A stretch of DNA of 64,000 nt, taken from assembly GCA_029876055.1 (NCBI GenBank), contig CM056876.1, positions 4,340,001 to 4,404,000 on the forward strand, written 5' to 3'. The notes beneath the pieces are model-generated. The model was not told the origin of the DNA. It did no database searches and saw only the letters and a list, made by a program, of their open reading frames with translations. Positions 11,987 through 22,739 of this stretch are shown piece after piece. Source of the DNA: Madurella fahalii (taxonomy: Eukaryota; Ascomycota; Sordariomycetes; Sordariales). The translations under genes and the position numbers were made by a program. The number at the start of each line of letters is the position of its first letter. Positions within the stretch are counted from its first letter, which is position 1.

Positions 11987-12760
11987 GACGCCGGCCGGAC
12001 GAACGCTTATGGGGAGAGTAGTATCCGCGCCACGGCCACGATACAATGGGAAGATTCCCTGGAGTTGTTGGTTGCTCAGGGATGTCGACGTGATAGATAA
12101 TTCCAGCTAGACGGGAGGAGGTGCGGGGTACCGACGTAGACGATCCCAGGTCAGCATTCAGCGGGAGCTTAAGGTTGATTCGCTGAGTAGCCCCTGTATC
12201 CATCATTCTCGATGAAATCAAGTTACGGACGCCCTCGCAATTGACAAACCAGACTGCTGCTAGGCGCATTTTCTTCCGCTCCATCGTCGAAATCGTATCC
12301 CCCACAATCGACCAACCAAACCAGAAGAGGAAGAATCAAAGTAAGATTACATGCCTCCCCATACCCAAACCGAGCGACGGATTGTAATTTGTCCGCGTTG
12401 CTCCAGTTCAACAGTCGGCAAACGATTACAACCTCTTGGTCCTCCGATGGCTGATAAATTCCCGCCGCCACCAGTAAATAATTCAAGGCAGCTCAAGCCA
12501 CGGTCTGCAACTCTCGTCGCATCCATACTCGGAGACGAGATCGATGCGTGATGCATGGAGACGCTGCGGCAACTGCTCCTCAGATACCGCTCGCGGAAGC
12601 TTCTGCAAGTGCAGTGGTGGACGGAACGGGCCTCAAACAAAGCCGCGAGTCTCAATGATGACAAAGGAGATATTATACATGTGCATAGAGTCTATGACTT
12701 TTTCTTTTCTGGTCGTCCCTTGCCGTCCTACCCGCTAAACCGGCGATTCGAACGAGGCTT
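11987..12760. other. Intergenic / 5' flank of F-box gene
   Basis: Short open frames on both strands lack domain features or credible splice structure. No gene is supported. Confidence 0.5.
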
Positions 12761-13761
12761 TCATAGCTCATCCTTCTCGTCCTTCTCGGTCTTATCAGCT
12801 TCCTTGGTGCTGGCGGGCTTTTCCGCGTCTTCCGCCTTCTCCACCTTTTCAGTCTTGTCATTATCGCTCGCCGTCTCAGTCTTGTCAACTTTCTCGGCTT
12901 CCGTCTTTTCAACGACCTCCTCCGCATCTTCCACCGCGTTCTCACCCGGCTTCAGCTTCAGCACTTGGGCCTTGACGCGGAACTCGATGTCGCGCTTGCC
13001 CTGTCCCCTCTTGGCCCAGGTCCAGTTGATCGGGTAGGCGACAACGCCGCCATCAGCCAGCTTTGCGCTGTACTTGGATGTGTCAAGGAGGGAGTCTATG
13101 GCCGTTATCAGCGTGCAAGCTTTTGAAAACGTAGCAGCGTGGAAGCCCTACCCTCGCACCCGCTCCCCTCGGCTACCCAGAGCGGCAGCACCTCGTACAG
13201 GGCTCCCGGCGCGAATAGCGCCACTCTCCTGTCATCCTTCGCCCGCCACTCCTCGCTGACGGGCGTCTCGGCGGGGATCTTGATAGTATGCAGCGCCCTC
13301 GTCCCAGTCATCGGCCTGTTGTACACGGCAAACAGCCCCTTTCCAGGGCCGTCGGTCCTCTCCTGCTCCTCGATCCACTCCCTCACCTTGAGCGGCATCT
13401 CGTCGTACCCCATCATGAGCAAGTTGCGGTCGTAGCCGTGCGGGTCGATGCCGTCCCAGCTGCCGGGGTATTCGCGCATCGCAAACACCTGCTTGAGAGC
13501 GTCGCGGTAGGCGAGCAGGCCGCCGGGGCCGCTCTCGGACAAGTCGTCGAGGAGGTACTCCTCGGCTTTGAAGAGGCGCTCGACCTCACAGGCGGCGTCG
13601 AATTTCTTGTGGAGCGGCGACTCGAAGGGGTTGGACCACTTCCAGTTCTCCATCTTTTCGCGCTTGCCGCGGAGCCGGGGAGGGCTCTTGGGGGAGGACG
13701 GGCCGATGGCTGTGGCGGCGCCCGTGAGGAGGGCGAACGTGAGGAGGGCTTCGAACTTCAT
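12761..13761 (-). CDS. Secretory-pathway orphan protein with C-terminal KDEL
   Basis: The model is complement(12761..13095, 13152..13761), 314 residues, with one 56-base intron (GTAGGG...CATAG). The start ATG at 13761 opens a clean signal peptide (MKFEALLTFALLTGAATA). The mature part has a conserved-looking globular region (residues about 35-225) with PYxx-free, Trp-rich segments such as YPGSWDGIDPHGYDRN and GVVAYPINWTWAKRG, but I do not recognise a family. The last ~70 residues are Lys/Glu/Asp-rich low complexity and end exactly in EKDEL. Signal peptide plus C-terminal KDEL predicts an ER-lumen resident retrieved by the Erd2 receptor. An acidic/charged tail ahead of the retrieval signal is common in ER chaperones. 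A folding or quality-control role is inference. Confidence 0.75.
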
Positions 13762-15213
13762 GGTGGCGGTCGGTGGCGGTCGCGTTCGGGATCGAACGGG
13801 AAAAAAAGAATGAAAAAAATACAGGTAAAGGTGAGAAGGAGATTGGTTCTTCCTCGGAGTCGTCTGTGGCACTCAACCACCGCCAAGGAGGTGGGAGGAG
13901 GAGGAAGAGGGAACTGGTTCCAACAAGAAGCTGAGCGTCAAGTCCATGGCCGCCGAGATTGACCGTCTCGGCCGATATTTAGATGGATCATGCGGCTCCA
14001 ATGGCAGAAAGTGCATTGCTGTCCTCCGGAGCCGTCTTCCGAATTTCCAGATTCGATGCCGTTCCGCCAAGGGTCCCGATGGAGATGCGGGGACCATCCC
14101 CAAAGTGCGGAGCGTCTCCCAGATCTGGCTCGGGTCGGGTGGGGTCAATGCAGCGGGGGATTGGGGTCGACCAAGTAAAAGACAGGGTTCTCGAGCCATC
14201 CATCGTTTGGTACTTGGGGACTTTTGTCAGTTGTGTCTGCCGTTCTTATGCTAGTAGGCCGGTTACCCCGAAGCCGAGGCGGGAAGAACTTGAATGCACA
14301 ATACGAGCCGATGTGGCCATCAATATCCTCGAGGTCACTTATCCTTCGGCCAACCATCAAGCTGTTTGCGTCTATCTCCAAAACAATGCAAGCCCTGATT
14401 GATTATGGTCTCTTAGAGCTTTCTCATCTCCCCGAAAACGGGGAATTTCTGCGTCTCAAACGCTCCAGCAACGCAATTCACAGATAAAGATGTCTTAGCC
14501 TACAAATTAGCATACAACGGGCCGTGGTTAGGTAGGCGTTGCGCCACAGAGGCGACAGTTCACATCCGTCCTTGGCGTAAAATCGTTTGCCCCACACGCT
14601 TCACCTAGAGACTTGACCATTGGACAATGTACAGTACAGTACGTTCGTCACAGTAGGGTGGTACACGTCGTTAGATTTTTAACGCTGATGCTTGAACGGG
14701 AAACCCCCATGCCATAATCTATGAGAACAGCACCAGGTCCGCGAAGTTCAACGTGGAGAACGTGGCCATTTCATGGTAAGACCTCAGAGGTTAGAGATGC
14801 CCAATACCCGGTGTTATAGTAGGCTGAGATGTAGTCTGAGGCGTGGTGTAATCCAAAAGTCGACCACCATTCTCAGCTGTTACTCCTATCGTCATGCCAT
14901 TCTCATTGGCTGCAGCTTACACCCCTACCGTCAAAGCGGCACACAGCGTAACCAGTTCTTACAAGGCCAAAAGGATGCCAGCCTGGGATAGCGGTGGCGT
15001 TTGATAGTGTCTGCAACCGAGGCATCCTCAGGTTCAGCCGCATTAGACCTAACCCATCTCGGACATATCGCTCGCCTATGAGCACCTCTCGGCCTCCAAT
15101 TATTAAATACTCGCCCATCAACTCCATACGGGCGGCAACTCTTCGTCCCCCAAATACAACCGAAACCAAAGCATCACCCTAACGCCACGACAGCGGCGCC
15201 TCCTAGACAGATC
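13762..15213. other. Intergenic between divergent genes
   Basis: About 1.45 kb between the KDEL gene (minus) and the HET gene (plus). It is presumably a pair of promoters. No gene is seen. Confidence 0.5.
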
Positions 15214-17337
15214 ATGGCCCCCTACCAATACCGCCCCCTCCCAGCCTCCCACATCCGCCTGCTAGAGCTGCACCCCTCCACAGACCCCACCGCGGCCCTG
15301 ACCGCCAGCGTGCTCACCGTGCCGCTCCACCCACCCCTCCCCACCACCACCGACGCCGCGGCGCAGGGGGATGACGACTACAGGGACGCGACAGCCCGCT
15401 TCGAAGCCCTCTCGTACGCCTGGGGCGACCCGGCGACGCCGGCGGCCCTGCACCTCGCCGACGGCACGGCCATCCCGATCACGGCGTCGCTCTCGTCGCT
15501 GCTCGCGCGCATCCGCCGCCCCGACGCGCCCCGCGTCCTGTGGGTCGACGCCGTGTGCATCAACCAGGGCGACCCGGCCGAGAAGGCCGTCCAGGTCGGC
15601 ATGATGGACGTCATCTACCGGGCGGCGGAGCGGGTGATTGCCGACCTCGGAGAGGACGAGGATGATGACGAGGGCGGGGAGGGGGACCGGGAGGGGCGGG
15701 AGGCCTACGGCATGGCGCGGGCTTTGCGGATCATGGAGCGGTATTGGCGGGCTGGGATCAGGGCTGGGGCAGATAAGACGGGGTTTGGGCGGGCGCTGAC
15801 GCCGGCTGAGACGGCGAGGGCGCTGGGGCTCGAGGACGAGGTTGAGTTGGGCGATGCCGCTGGTCCGCGGGAGGGGGGTGGCGAGGGACAGGGGGATGGT
15901 GGTGGTGGTGCTGGGGCGTTGGATTTCACCGACGACGAGCGACTCGCCGTGCTGCGCTTCTTTGACCGGCCGTGGTTCCGGCGGGTCTGGATCGTGCAGG
16001 AGTTTGTGCTCGCCCGCCAGGTGGTCATGTTGTGCGGGCGGAATGAGGCCAACTGGAGGCATCTGATGGCTTCTTGCGTCAAGTACGAGGGAATTCCGGT
16101 CATCGTCCGAGACGTGCTCAACGGTGATCTGGGCCGGATGGCGGGGATGACGAACTTCATCTGCATGGCCTGGATCCGATGTCTCCGGGCACTGCAGCGG
16201 ACCGAGAGTGGGAGGCAGTTTGTCAGCCACCTTTCATCCTTGTCGAATGGGAGGATGATGCGCTACTATGGGAATCCAACACTGGCTTCGCTGTTGCATT
16301 ATTTTCGTTTGTCGCACGCGACGTTGGGGAGGGATCGGTATTTTGCACTGCTCAAGATATCGTCGGATATAGACGTGGAAGAGCACCCAGAGCTCCGGCC
16401 CGACTACACAGCGCCCGACCATGAGATCGTCCAGCGGTTCGCAAGGGTGTTGATACGGAAAGAGGGCGCAGCCGAGATGTTTATGCGTGCTGGTCTCTGG
16501 CGGCAGATGAAGCCGGAACTGCCATCATGGGCCGAGGACGCCACACAGGGCAACAGCGCTTTATTGGATTTGACGCTAGAGGATACCATACACAAGGCAG
16601 CCGGCGGAACCGAGTTCGCCGCCCATATAGACTCCAACTTGCCCAATATCATCACCGTCAAAGCCTGCCGGGTGGACACCGTCCAGGAGCTGGCGAGCAG
16701 TTGGCAAGATGTTGTCGATGGCGGACGCCAAGGGCTCTGGGCCACCTTGGAGTACTTGCGTCGTGGGTTTGTGTTATTCCTCCGGAGGGATCTCTCGACG
16801 GGTCATGCTGGCTGGACTGAGCCGTATGCCACCGGCGAGGATGCCGAAGATGCCGCCGCCCTGACGCTTTGTACCTACAGAGGGATGCCGAATCCGTCCA
16901 AAGAGGCCCTAGTCAGCGCCTTTGCATTGTTACGGGTACTCATGTTCCTCCCCGAAGGTTTTCAGACACTAGAAGACGTCCGTGACGTGATTTTGGCAAA
17001 AAACAATTGCTCCGAGGAGCTCGTGGCACAACTTATGGAGAAGGCACCGGGCATGATGGACCTGTACCTTCAAGAGCTGGGCAGTATGGTGGGCATGGGC
17101 GTGACGCCTGCCGTGACGTGGGGCAATTACTTTGCCAACGTGCCGCCCGTTGCCCGGCCTGGGGACGAAGTATGGATCGTGCAGGGTTGCCGTTTTCCAA
17201 TGCTGCTGCGTAGAACCGACGGCGACGAGTTTCGTGGGGACTTTCGGTTGGTTGGGACGTGCTATGTGCATGGACTAATGAACGGGGAGACACTACAGCG
17301 GCCGGGATTCGAGTTTGAGAACATCTCTATATGTTGA
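15214..17337 (+). CDS. HET-domain (heterokaryon incompatibility) protein
   Basis: A single exon of 707 residues with start ATCATGGCC. The HET domain is canonical: FEALSYAWGDP (about residue 62), VLWVDAVCINQGDPAEKAVQ (about 109-128), a glycine/acid-rich insertion of about 100 residues, then FFDRPWFRRVWIVQEFVLA (about 249-267). The C-terminus has the usual conserved patch FRLVGTCYVHGLMNGE. HET proteins trigger or regulate cell death when genetically different hyphae fuse, and are often NLR-linked. This one is a stand-alone HET gene with no NACHT or ankyrin part. The insertion between HET motifs (EDEDDDEGGEGDREGRE and a Gly run) is low complexity and probably a surface loop. A second, decayed HET locus lies near 60440. 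Confidence 0.9.
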   Translation: MAPYQYRPLPASHIRLLELHPSTDPTAALTASVLTVPLHPPLPTTTDAAAQGDDDYRDATARFEALSYAWGDPATPAALHLADGTAIPITASLSSLLARIRRPDAPRVLWVDAVCINQGDPAEKAVQVGMMDVIYRAAERVIADLGEDEDDDEGGEGDREGREAYGMARALRIMERYWRAGIRAGADKTGFGRALTPAETARALGLEDEVELGDAAGPREGGGEGQGDGGGGAGALDFTDDERLAVLRFFDRPWFRRVWIVQEFVLARQVVMLCGRNEANWRHLMASCVKYEGIPVIVRDVLNGDLGRMAGMTNFICMAWIRCLRALQRTESGRQFVSHLSSLSNGRMMRYYGNPTLASLLHYFRLSHATLGRDRYFALLKISSDIDVEEHPELRPDYTAPDHEIVQRFARVLIRKEGAAEMFMRAGLWRQMKPELPSWAEDATQGNSALLDLTLEDTIHKAAGGTEFAAHIDSNLPNIITVKACRVDTVQELASSWQDVVDGGRQGLWATLEYLRRGFVLFLRRDLSTGHAGWTEPYATGEDAEDAAALTLCTYRGMPNPSKEALVSAFALLRVLMFLPEGFQTLEDVRDVILAKNNCSEELVAQLMEKAPGMMDLYLQELGSMVGMGVTPAVTWGNYFANVPPVARPGDEVWIVQGCRFPMLLRRTDGDEFRGDFRLVGTCYVHGLMNGETLQRPGFEFENISIC

Positions 17338-17501
17338 GGGGCCCCCCGTAATGCCTGCAGATTGTTACACATTCTATACTAGTATCCAAAAGAACGAACA
17401 TAGGCTCCAATGCCTAATACCTCACCGCACTCCACGTCTCCACCGACCATATCATTCCGCGAATCCATCTTAGTAGCCCATAGTGTACTGTACATCAACA
17501 T

Positions 17502-18088
17502 TCAAGGGGTACGGCCAAGCAGACGGTTGGCAATGTCGCTAACGTAGCTGTCCGTAGCCCCGAGCCCATTGCTGAGATTCGAAGGGTCAACGGAACCAGA
17601 GTTGTAGGCGCGCAAGGCCTTGTAGATGGTGTCGGCATTGTCGGCATTACCGAACTGAATCAGGTTCTGCTTGAAGTGGTTGGTGCCAGCTTGGACCATA
17701 CTGGTGATTTGGTCCTGTTTCCATGTCAGATACAGTGAGCTCCAAATCAGGACATCTTACAAACCTGAGAGAGCCCGTGCTGGCCAGGAAAGCCCGGGCT
17801 GCCGTCGGCCTGCATCAAGCCGGCCGTGGCATGCCCGTCGCCGTTGAAGGTGGTCTGGACCCCGACGTTACCGGTGCTCTCCTGCATGATGATGGCGAAA
17901 ATGACGCGCTCCTCGACGCCAATCTTGGCACACTCGAGCACGGCATTCCAGATGCGGCCAACGTCCTCGCCCGTGTCACCGGTGGCGAGCATGGCCGGCT
18001 TGTTAATATTGAAGATTTCCTCAAAAGATTTCCACTCGCTCATGGGAGGGAAGTTGGACGAGGGGCCTGAGTAGAAGGTGAAACCCAT
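17502..18088 (-). CDS. Lysozyme-fold (SLT/goose-lysozyme-like) protein
   Basis: The model is complement(17502..17714, 17765..18088), 178 residues, with a 50-base intron (GTTTGTAAG...AACAG) in phase 0. The core reads VIFAIIMQESTGNVGVQ followed by AGLMQADGSPGF. The QES catalytic-Glu motif plus downstream GLMQ is the hallmark of transglycosylase/goose-lysozyme-like folds, which cut the sugar backbone of peptidoglycan or related polymers. The C-terminal exon has LRAYNSGSVDPSNL, matching the 'AYNSG' part of that fold. No signal peptide is visible at the N-terminus (MGFTFYSGPSSNFPPM), so it is either cytosolic or released unconventionally. The fold is well supported; the substrate is not known. Confidence 0.7.
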
Positions 18089-18863
18089 GTTGATGGTTTT
18101 GGAAGGTTCTCGTGATAAAAATAAGCAGGTGATGTTTAATAAACAAAGAAGTCAAGTCCTTGATTTGTAGCTGATGGTGATATAGGAACTATCTGTAGGA
18201 AAAGTCGTTGACTTTATAGTCTTTCGAGTTTAAAGGGCGAAGCTACACTCGGTGTGCAAAGACACCAACTGACCTCCACTGGCCACACCGAACCAGTCGC
18301 TTACTGATCCCGAGCAGCATACGGCGGCGAGTGCTGACGGGATTACAGAACAATCAAGCTTTGGGACCATTCAAATCTTCCTGAATCTTCCATTACATAG
18401 CTCAGCTGTCCTTGAGAAGCGTAACCCATTGAGTTATTGCCACAATCTGACCTCCCTTTCACCTCCTGGTTTGGATGTGCCCGGCTTCCGCCTCGACCCA
18501 TTCACCTCTCGCGTGACGATGGAAGACGAGATTTGTCAACTTTACGCCAATGATGAGTACGGATAATCAAAATACTTCAAAGAAATAATAATAATAATAG
18601 CATCGTTACGTATGCAAAGCCTACTAATACGATTCCAAATGTTCCTTCTTGCGCCACAAGGTAGTGTACTAAGGCCAAGATCGGTAGCCAGAGCGAATAA
18701 AAATCGTCACCGACGGGCACTGATGACTATGAGACAGTCACGGGACAAATATCAGCAGGCGAGCACGGCACCAATATATTAGCAGTATCGCTTATATGTC
18801 CAAAACCAGACTACTGTGTACCTTACACAGCCCCTTTTCTCTACCCCTGACCTAACTAACCTT
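18089..18863. other. Intergenic
   Basis: About 775 bases between two minus-strand genes, with an ATA/ATT trinucleotide run near 18585-18600. No gene is seen. Confidence 0.5.
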
Positions 18864-20247
18864 CTAGAACTTCGCCTTACGCTTGCTCTTGCACTTAACA
18901 GGCTCCGTCTCGTAGGTCGACCCGATTTCGCCCCAGCGCATATTGCTGTAAGTGACCTCCGGGTTGGGCTCAATCTGCGTGATCACAGAGGGGTTGCCCT
19001 CGGTAGCATTGCAGGGGCCGGCCTCGCCGCTGTCCAGCCAGTTCATGTTGCCGCCCTCGTCCCACCAGATGCTCATCGCCAGCACCATGCCGCGGGTCAT
19101 GGCCTCGCCCATGCCCACGGTGCCGCCGAGGTCCAGATACCTCGCGGCGCCCGTCGCCTCGCAGAACTCGTCGTTCAGCGCGTTCACCTTGGGCAGGCCC
19201 GGCGCGTCGACCGTGTGCGCCTCGATGAGCTTGCCGTCCTGCATGTACATGCGGTGGATCTTCTCCAGCTTGCCGTCCTCGCCGGCCGGGAACTGGGTGA
19301 TGACGGTGAACGGCCGGCGCGTGTCGACCTTGAAGGCGTCGCTGTTGCCGTAGTAGTCGGTGACGTTGACGCGCCACGGGTTCCAGGCGCAGCCGTTCTT
19401 GTCGCAGACGCCGTCAAACTCGCACTCGGCGCCCTCGCAGAGGTACAAGCCCGTCTGGTTGCATGTGTGGGGAGCAACGTGCGTGGCGCGCGAGTTGGCC
19501 TCCCAGATGTCCATCTCGTTGCAGCAGGAGCCGCGGCCTTCGATGTTGCCCTGTATGATAATCGTTGGTTAGCATCGTTCGAACACGGGGGTGGGGTGGG
19601 GAGGGCGGAAAATGGAGTGCGGTAGGAAAGAAAAAACATACGACGCCGTTGATGAAAGGCGTGACGAAGCACTGCGCATCGCAGTAACCCGTGCCGTAAT
19701 AGGCACCGCCGGGGTTTAGCTCGCTCTGGGCTCCTGTGACTTCCATCTCAGAGAGGTACAGCGCGCTGTTCATGCCGCAGGGCAGCTTGGTGGCGTCCAC
19801 GTCAAAGGTGAACTCGTTGCCCGTCAGCTTCATCATCTCGTACTTGTGCTCCGTCTCGTCGAGGAGGTAGACACGGGGCGACACAACCCGGCGATTGAGA
19901 ATCTGCTGCAGACGCAGCGCGTCGCCGTCGGTGGTCACGCCGTACTGGCTGTAGTCCTCGATGCCCTCCATGATGCAGTTCTGCGCGCACGTCTCGGCGT
20001 CCGGGCAGGCCGTCTCGTTGGGCTTGCTGCCCCAGTTGCCACAGTTGTGCGTGTTGGACGCCTGGTGGACGGGGTGCGACAGGGAATCCAGGACGATGTA
20101 GTTGGTCTGCGCCTTGCACCCGTCGCTCTTGGAGCAACGGTAGGTCGTCAGCTTAGGGTGTACCTCGGGGGTCTCGCCGGGCTTCTGGCCATTGGCCAGT
20201 CCCAGGAGGAGGGTGGTCACGCCGAGCAGGGAAAGATTGCGAGCCAT
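18864..20247 (-). CDS. GH7 endoglucanase (Cel7B/EG I type), secreted
   Basis: The model is complement(18864..19550, 19642..20247), 430 residues, with one 91-base intron (GTATGT...ATACAG) joining FINGV to GNIEGRG. A signal peptide (MARNLSLLGVTTLLLGLANG) is followed by a Gln, the usual pyroglutamate start of fungal GH7 enzymes. The active-site segment CCNEMDIWEANSRATHVAPH carries the E-x-D-x-x-E nucleophile/assist/acid-base triad. The EANSRA wording and shorter loops fit endoglucanases rather than cellobiohydrolases. Many Cys residues suggest the usual disulfides. The enzyme cleaves internal beta-1,4 bonds in cellulose. The protein stops after the catalytic domain with a basic tail (KSKRKAKF); there is no linker or CBM1. 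Confidence 0.92.
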
Positions 20248-21848
20248 GGTGTCGAGACTATGCCACTCGTTCTTATCGAGACTGACGGGTAAGGAGGACA
20301 GGGAACCACACAGAAGAGGACCATGGCCTCGGGGGGAGGAAAATCCCATCCCATATATGCGTCCCTCACCTATCCCCATCTTTCAGCCGACCTTCTCCGC
20401 ATTTGTCGCTAGCCTTCGATCGTGGTCCCTCACACGGCACGCGGCTCCGGAGCCAACATTTGCGAGCCGCGATTGGTGCGCCTTGGCTTTGGGGAACACT
20501 CGGGCTGCCAGCCGTTGGGGAAGGGCCTGACGGAAAGGAGGCGATACGGGCAGAGGGCCCGGGTTTCCGGCGCGGAACCACCTGCAAGGGACGGGGCCAA
20601 GCGAGATCTCGGCTTAGGTGCATGGCAGAGGCGATGGCTTAGGGTTGCAACCGGGTGGTTCGCCAAGGCGGCCAAGCATAGATCGCGGACATTGATCAGC
20701 CGAGATTCCCAGGTCCGGAATTGGAGCCGACGATATTGCGGGGAGCCATGTTGATCTTGAGACTGTCAATTCGGTCTAATAGTCGATGCTGGTCCCACCC
20801 CTGGTGTTCCAGGGTAAATAAGGCGGCCTGGCTCCGAGCGAAACAGCAACGTTGATTGACCACATGGGAGAGATTGTGTCGCGTATCTGTCCGGCGTCAT
20901 GAACAAAGACGAGACTGTTCATCTGGCATTCGGCACGAAACTCAGTTGATGCGCACCGCGGCCGAACTCGGCTTGGAGAAGGGTGTCATGCCGCCGCAGC
21001 CAACCGCGTGATTAATAACAACGCCTGAGAATTTATATAGCCTACCGAGTTAAGTAAGGTACCTTATAGCTTCCGCGAGGCGCAGGCACACGTCTCGGCA
21101 TTTGGCTCGGTTCTCATTTACTCGCCTTGATTGTTAAATGCCGACTTTTAAGATGACAACATCAGCACTCTTTGGAATCAGCAGCGAGTAGTATTGTTAC
21201 ACAAATGTTCGCGGAACCTACAGACTTCCCGATTCATACTATTGAAAGAATGAAAATGGCATTGCTTATTGCGTAGAATGTCCCTCCTATCACGGGATTT
21301 CTGAAGAAGGTCCAGTACGTTGCACCCACCGTTGTCTACGATTGCGCTTGAACCCCTCATCCAGTGTTGTGACCCGGAAATCTGCCCCCCTCCCTCCCCC
21401 CTTCCTTTACCCAGTCCAGTACATGACATAATACAAGTCAGAACCATCATTCTGGCATCGAAGAGGATGCCTTGCAACAACAGCAATGTCAGGCCAAGTT
21501 CCCATCAATCTTACTGCAATATCAGGCCACTGTGATACTTGCTTGGCGGTGTCCTTTAGTATCTCCTTAATCATCCCTTGCTGGCGGAAGCGGATCCTCA
21601 CAACACTGTCCCATCGTCCCTTTCGCCGCTGTCGAAGCTTCCCGGGATCACCCTTAGTCACATTCTTATCCTGGTCGTTATGCTAGACCAACTCTAATTT
21701 TCCCATGTTTTCTAGTCACTTGAAGGTCTACCGTAGATAGGATTAGGAATGACTATCAGTCTGCTAAATTGTTAATCTCCTCGACCAACATCGACAGGCC
21801 TTGCTTCGCCGCAGTCACAACAGCCATCCGGGCTGCCAAGAACTCTCC
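20248..21848. other. GH7 upstream region and intergenic DNA
   Basis: A GC-rich promoter flank to about 20750, then AT-richer DNA holding a TAAGTAAGGTACCTTA word at 21052-21067. No gene is seen. Confidence 0.5.
20351..20360 (-). promoter_or_regulatory. TATA-like element of GH7 gene
   Basis: GCATATATGG on the minus strand, about 105 bases upstream of the GH7 start codon. Position and sequence suit a TATA box of a strongly inducible gene. Confidence 0.4.
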
Positions 21849-22615
21849 CTACTTAAGACACAAGAGACCCTTTACTCCTCCGAACCGTGCCTCAACCTGG
21901 GGCGTAGACCCAAGACGATGGATCCAATGAGAAGTTCCTCCGGTTTTCCCTGCTGAATGACGTGGCATGCCAGACTCACCATCGGTCGGATGAACATGGA
22001 ACATGGGGGCTGAGACTTGACATCCTCCGTGTGCATTTGGATCCAGCACCACAACTTCTTCACAGCCCAGCATAGCGAGGATGGCGACATGCGGCATCAG
22101 GCAATTGTGCTCGACCCAGCATGGATGCACTGGTCGCTTCATGTTCTTTGGGTAGAACACGAGCCGCTCGATCTTTACACATGATGCTGAAGCTCGGTTA
22201 GCATCGGGAGGTCTGCAAGATCGGAACAAAGCAAAGAGGGAACGACAGGGAAAGCAACCCATTGATCGGAACTTACGTCGGATGGACAATCACAAATAAG
22301 GCTCGGCCACTGCGTAAAACGTGCGGACGGGCCCAATGCATCAGGGCCGCCCTGGTAACCTCGTGAGCGGCTTCCGGTCGTTCGCAGGGCATGACATTAA
22401 CGCATTGAGGTGGTCAGCCTCGCTACACTTTGCCACCACCATGTTATACCTCTCGGTGATTTCCTTCACAACGTAGCGACTCTGAAAAGCGACTTTTAGG
22501 CAATATTCGAAGATCTCTTGGAACATCAAGCTGGCCAGACGGGCTTGTTGCATCTGATTACACAAATGTTTGAGAATTCCAGTGCTGTTTCTGGCATTCC
22601 TTGCCGCAGAAGGTT
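21849..22615 (-). pseudogene. MYND zinc-finger gene, probably frame-disrupted
   Basis: The minus strand near 22613-22579 reads CGKECQKQHWNS, the C-terminal half of a MYND finger. The expected continuation KHLCNQMQQARLASLMFQ is present but in another frame, with no room for an intron, implying a small deletion. Further exons can be spliced in frame: through 22360, then 22277-22309 (GRALFVIVHPT), then 22212 downward (PPDANRASASCVKIERLV). The introns are 22310-22359 and 22213-22276, the latter with a GTAAGT donor. Downstream is a conserved-looking stretch MKRPVHPCWVEHNCLMPHVA. The 5' half of the finger and the start codon were not found. It could be a live gene with a sequence error. MYND fingers bind proline-rich peptides; no further function can be given. 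Confidence 0.45.
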
Positions 22616-22739
22616 GTGGCGGGGTTAGCTAGTTCGGGCTAGTTTCAACAAACGATTATGGGTGCTCAATGTCAAGCTGAGGTGGAAAAAGACGCGTTTA
22701 AGTGTCATGCCCGAGCTTGAGCTGTTCCCAGTATGCGCC

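Noticed and set aside
15262..16230. 322-codon open frame on the minus strand
   Set aside because: Antisense to the HET gene; open because of GC-rich third positions, with no domain features.
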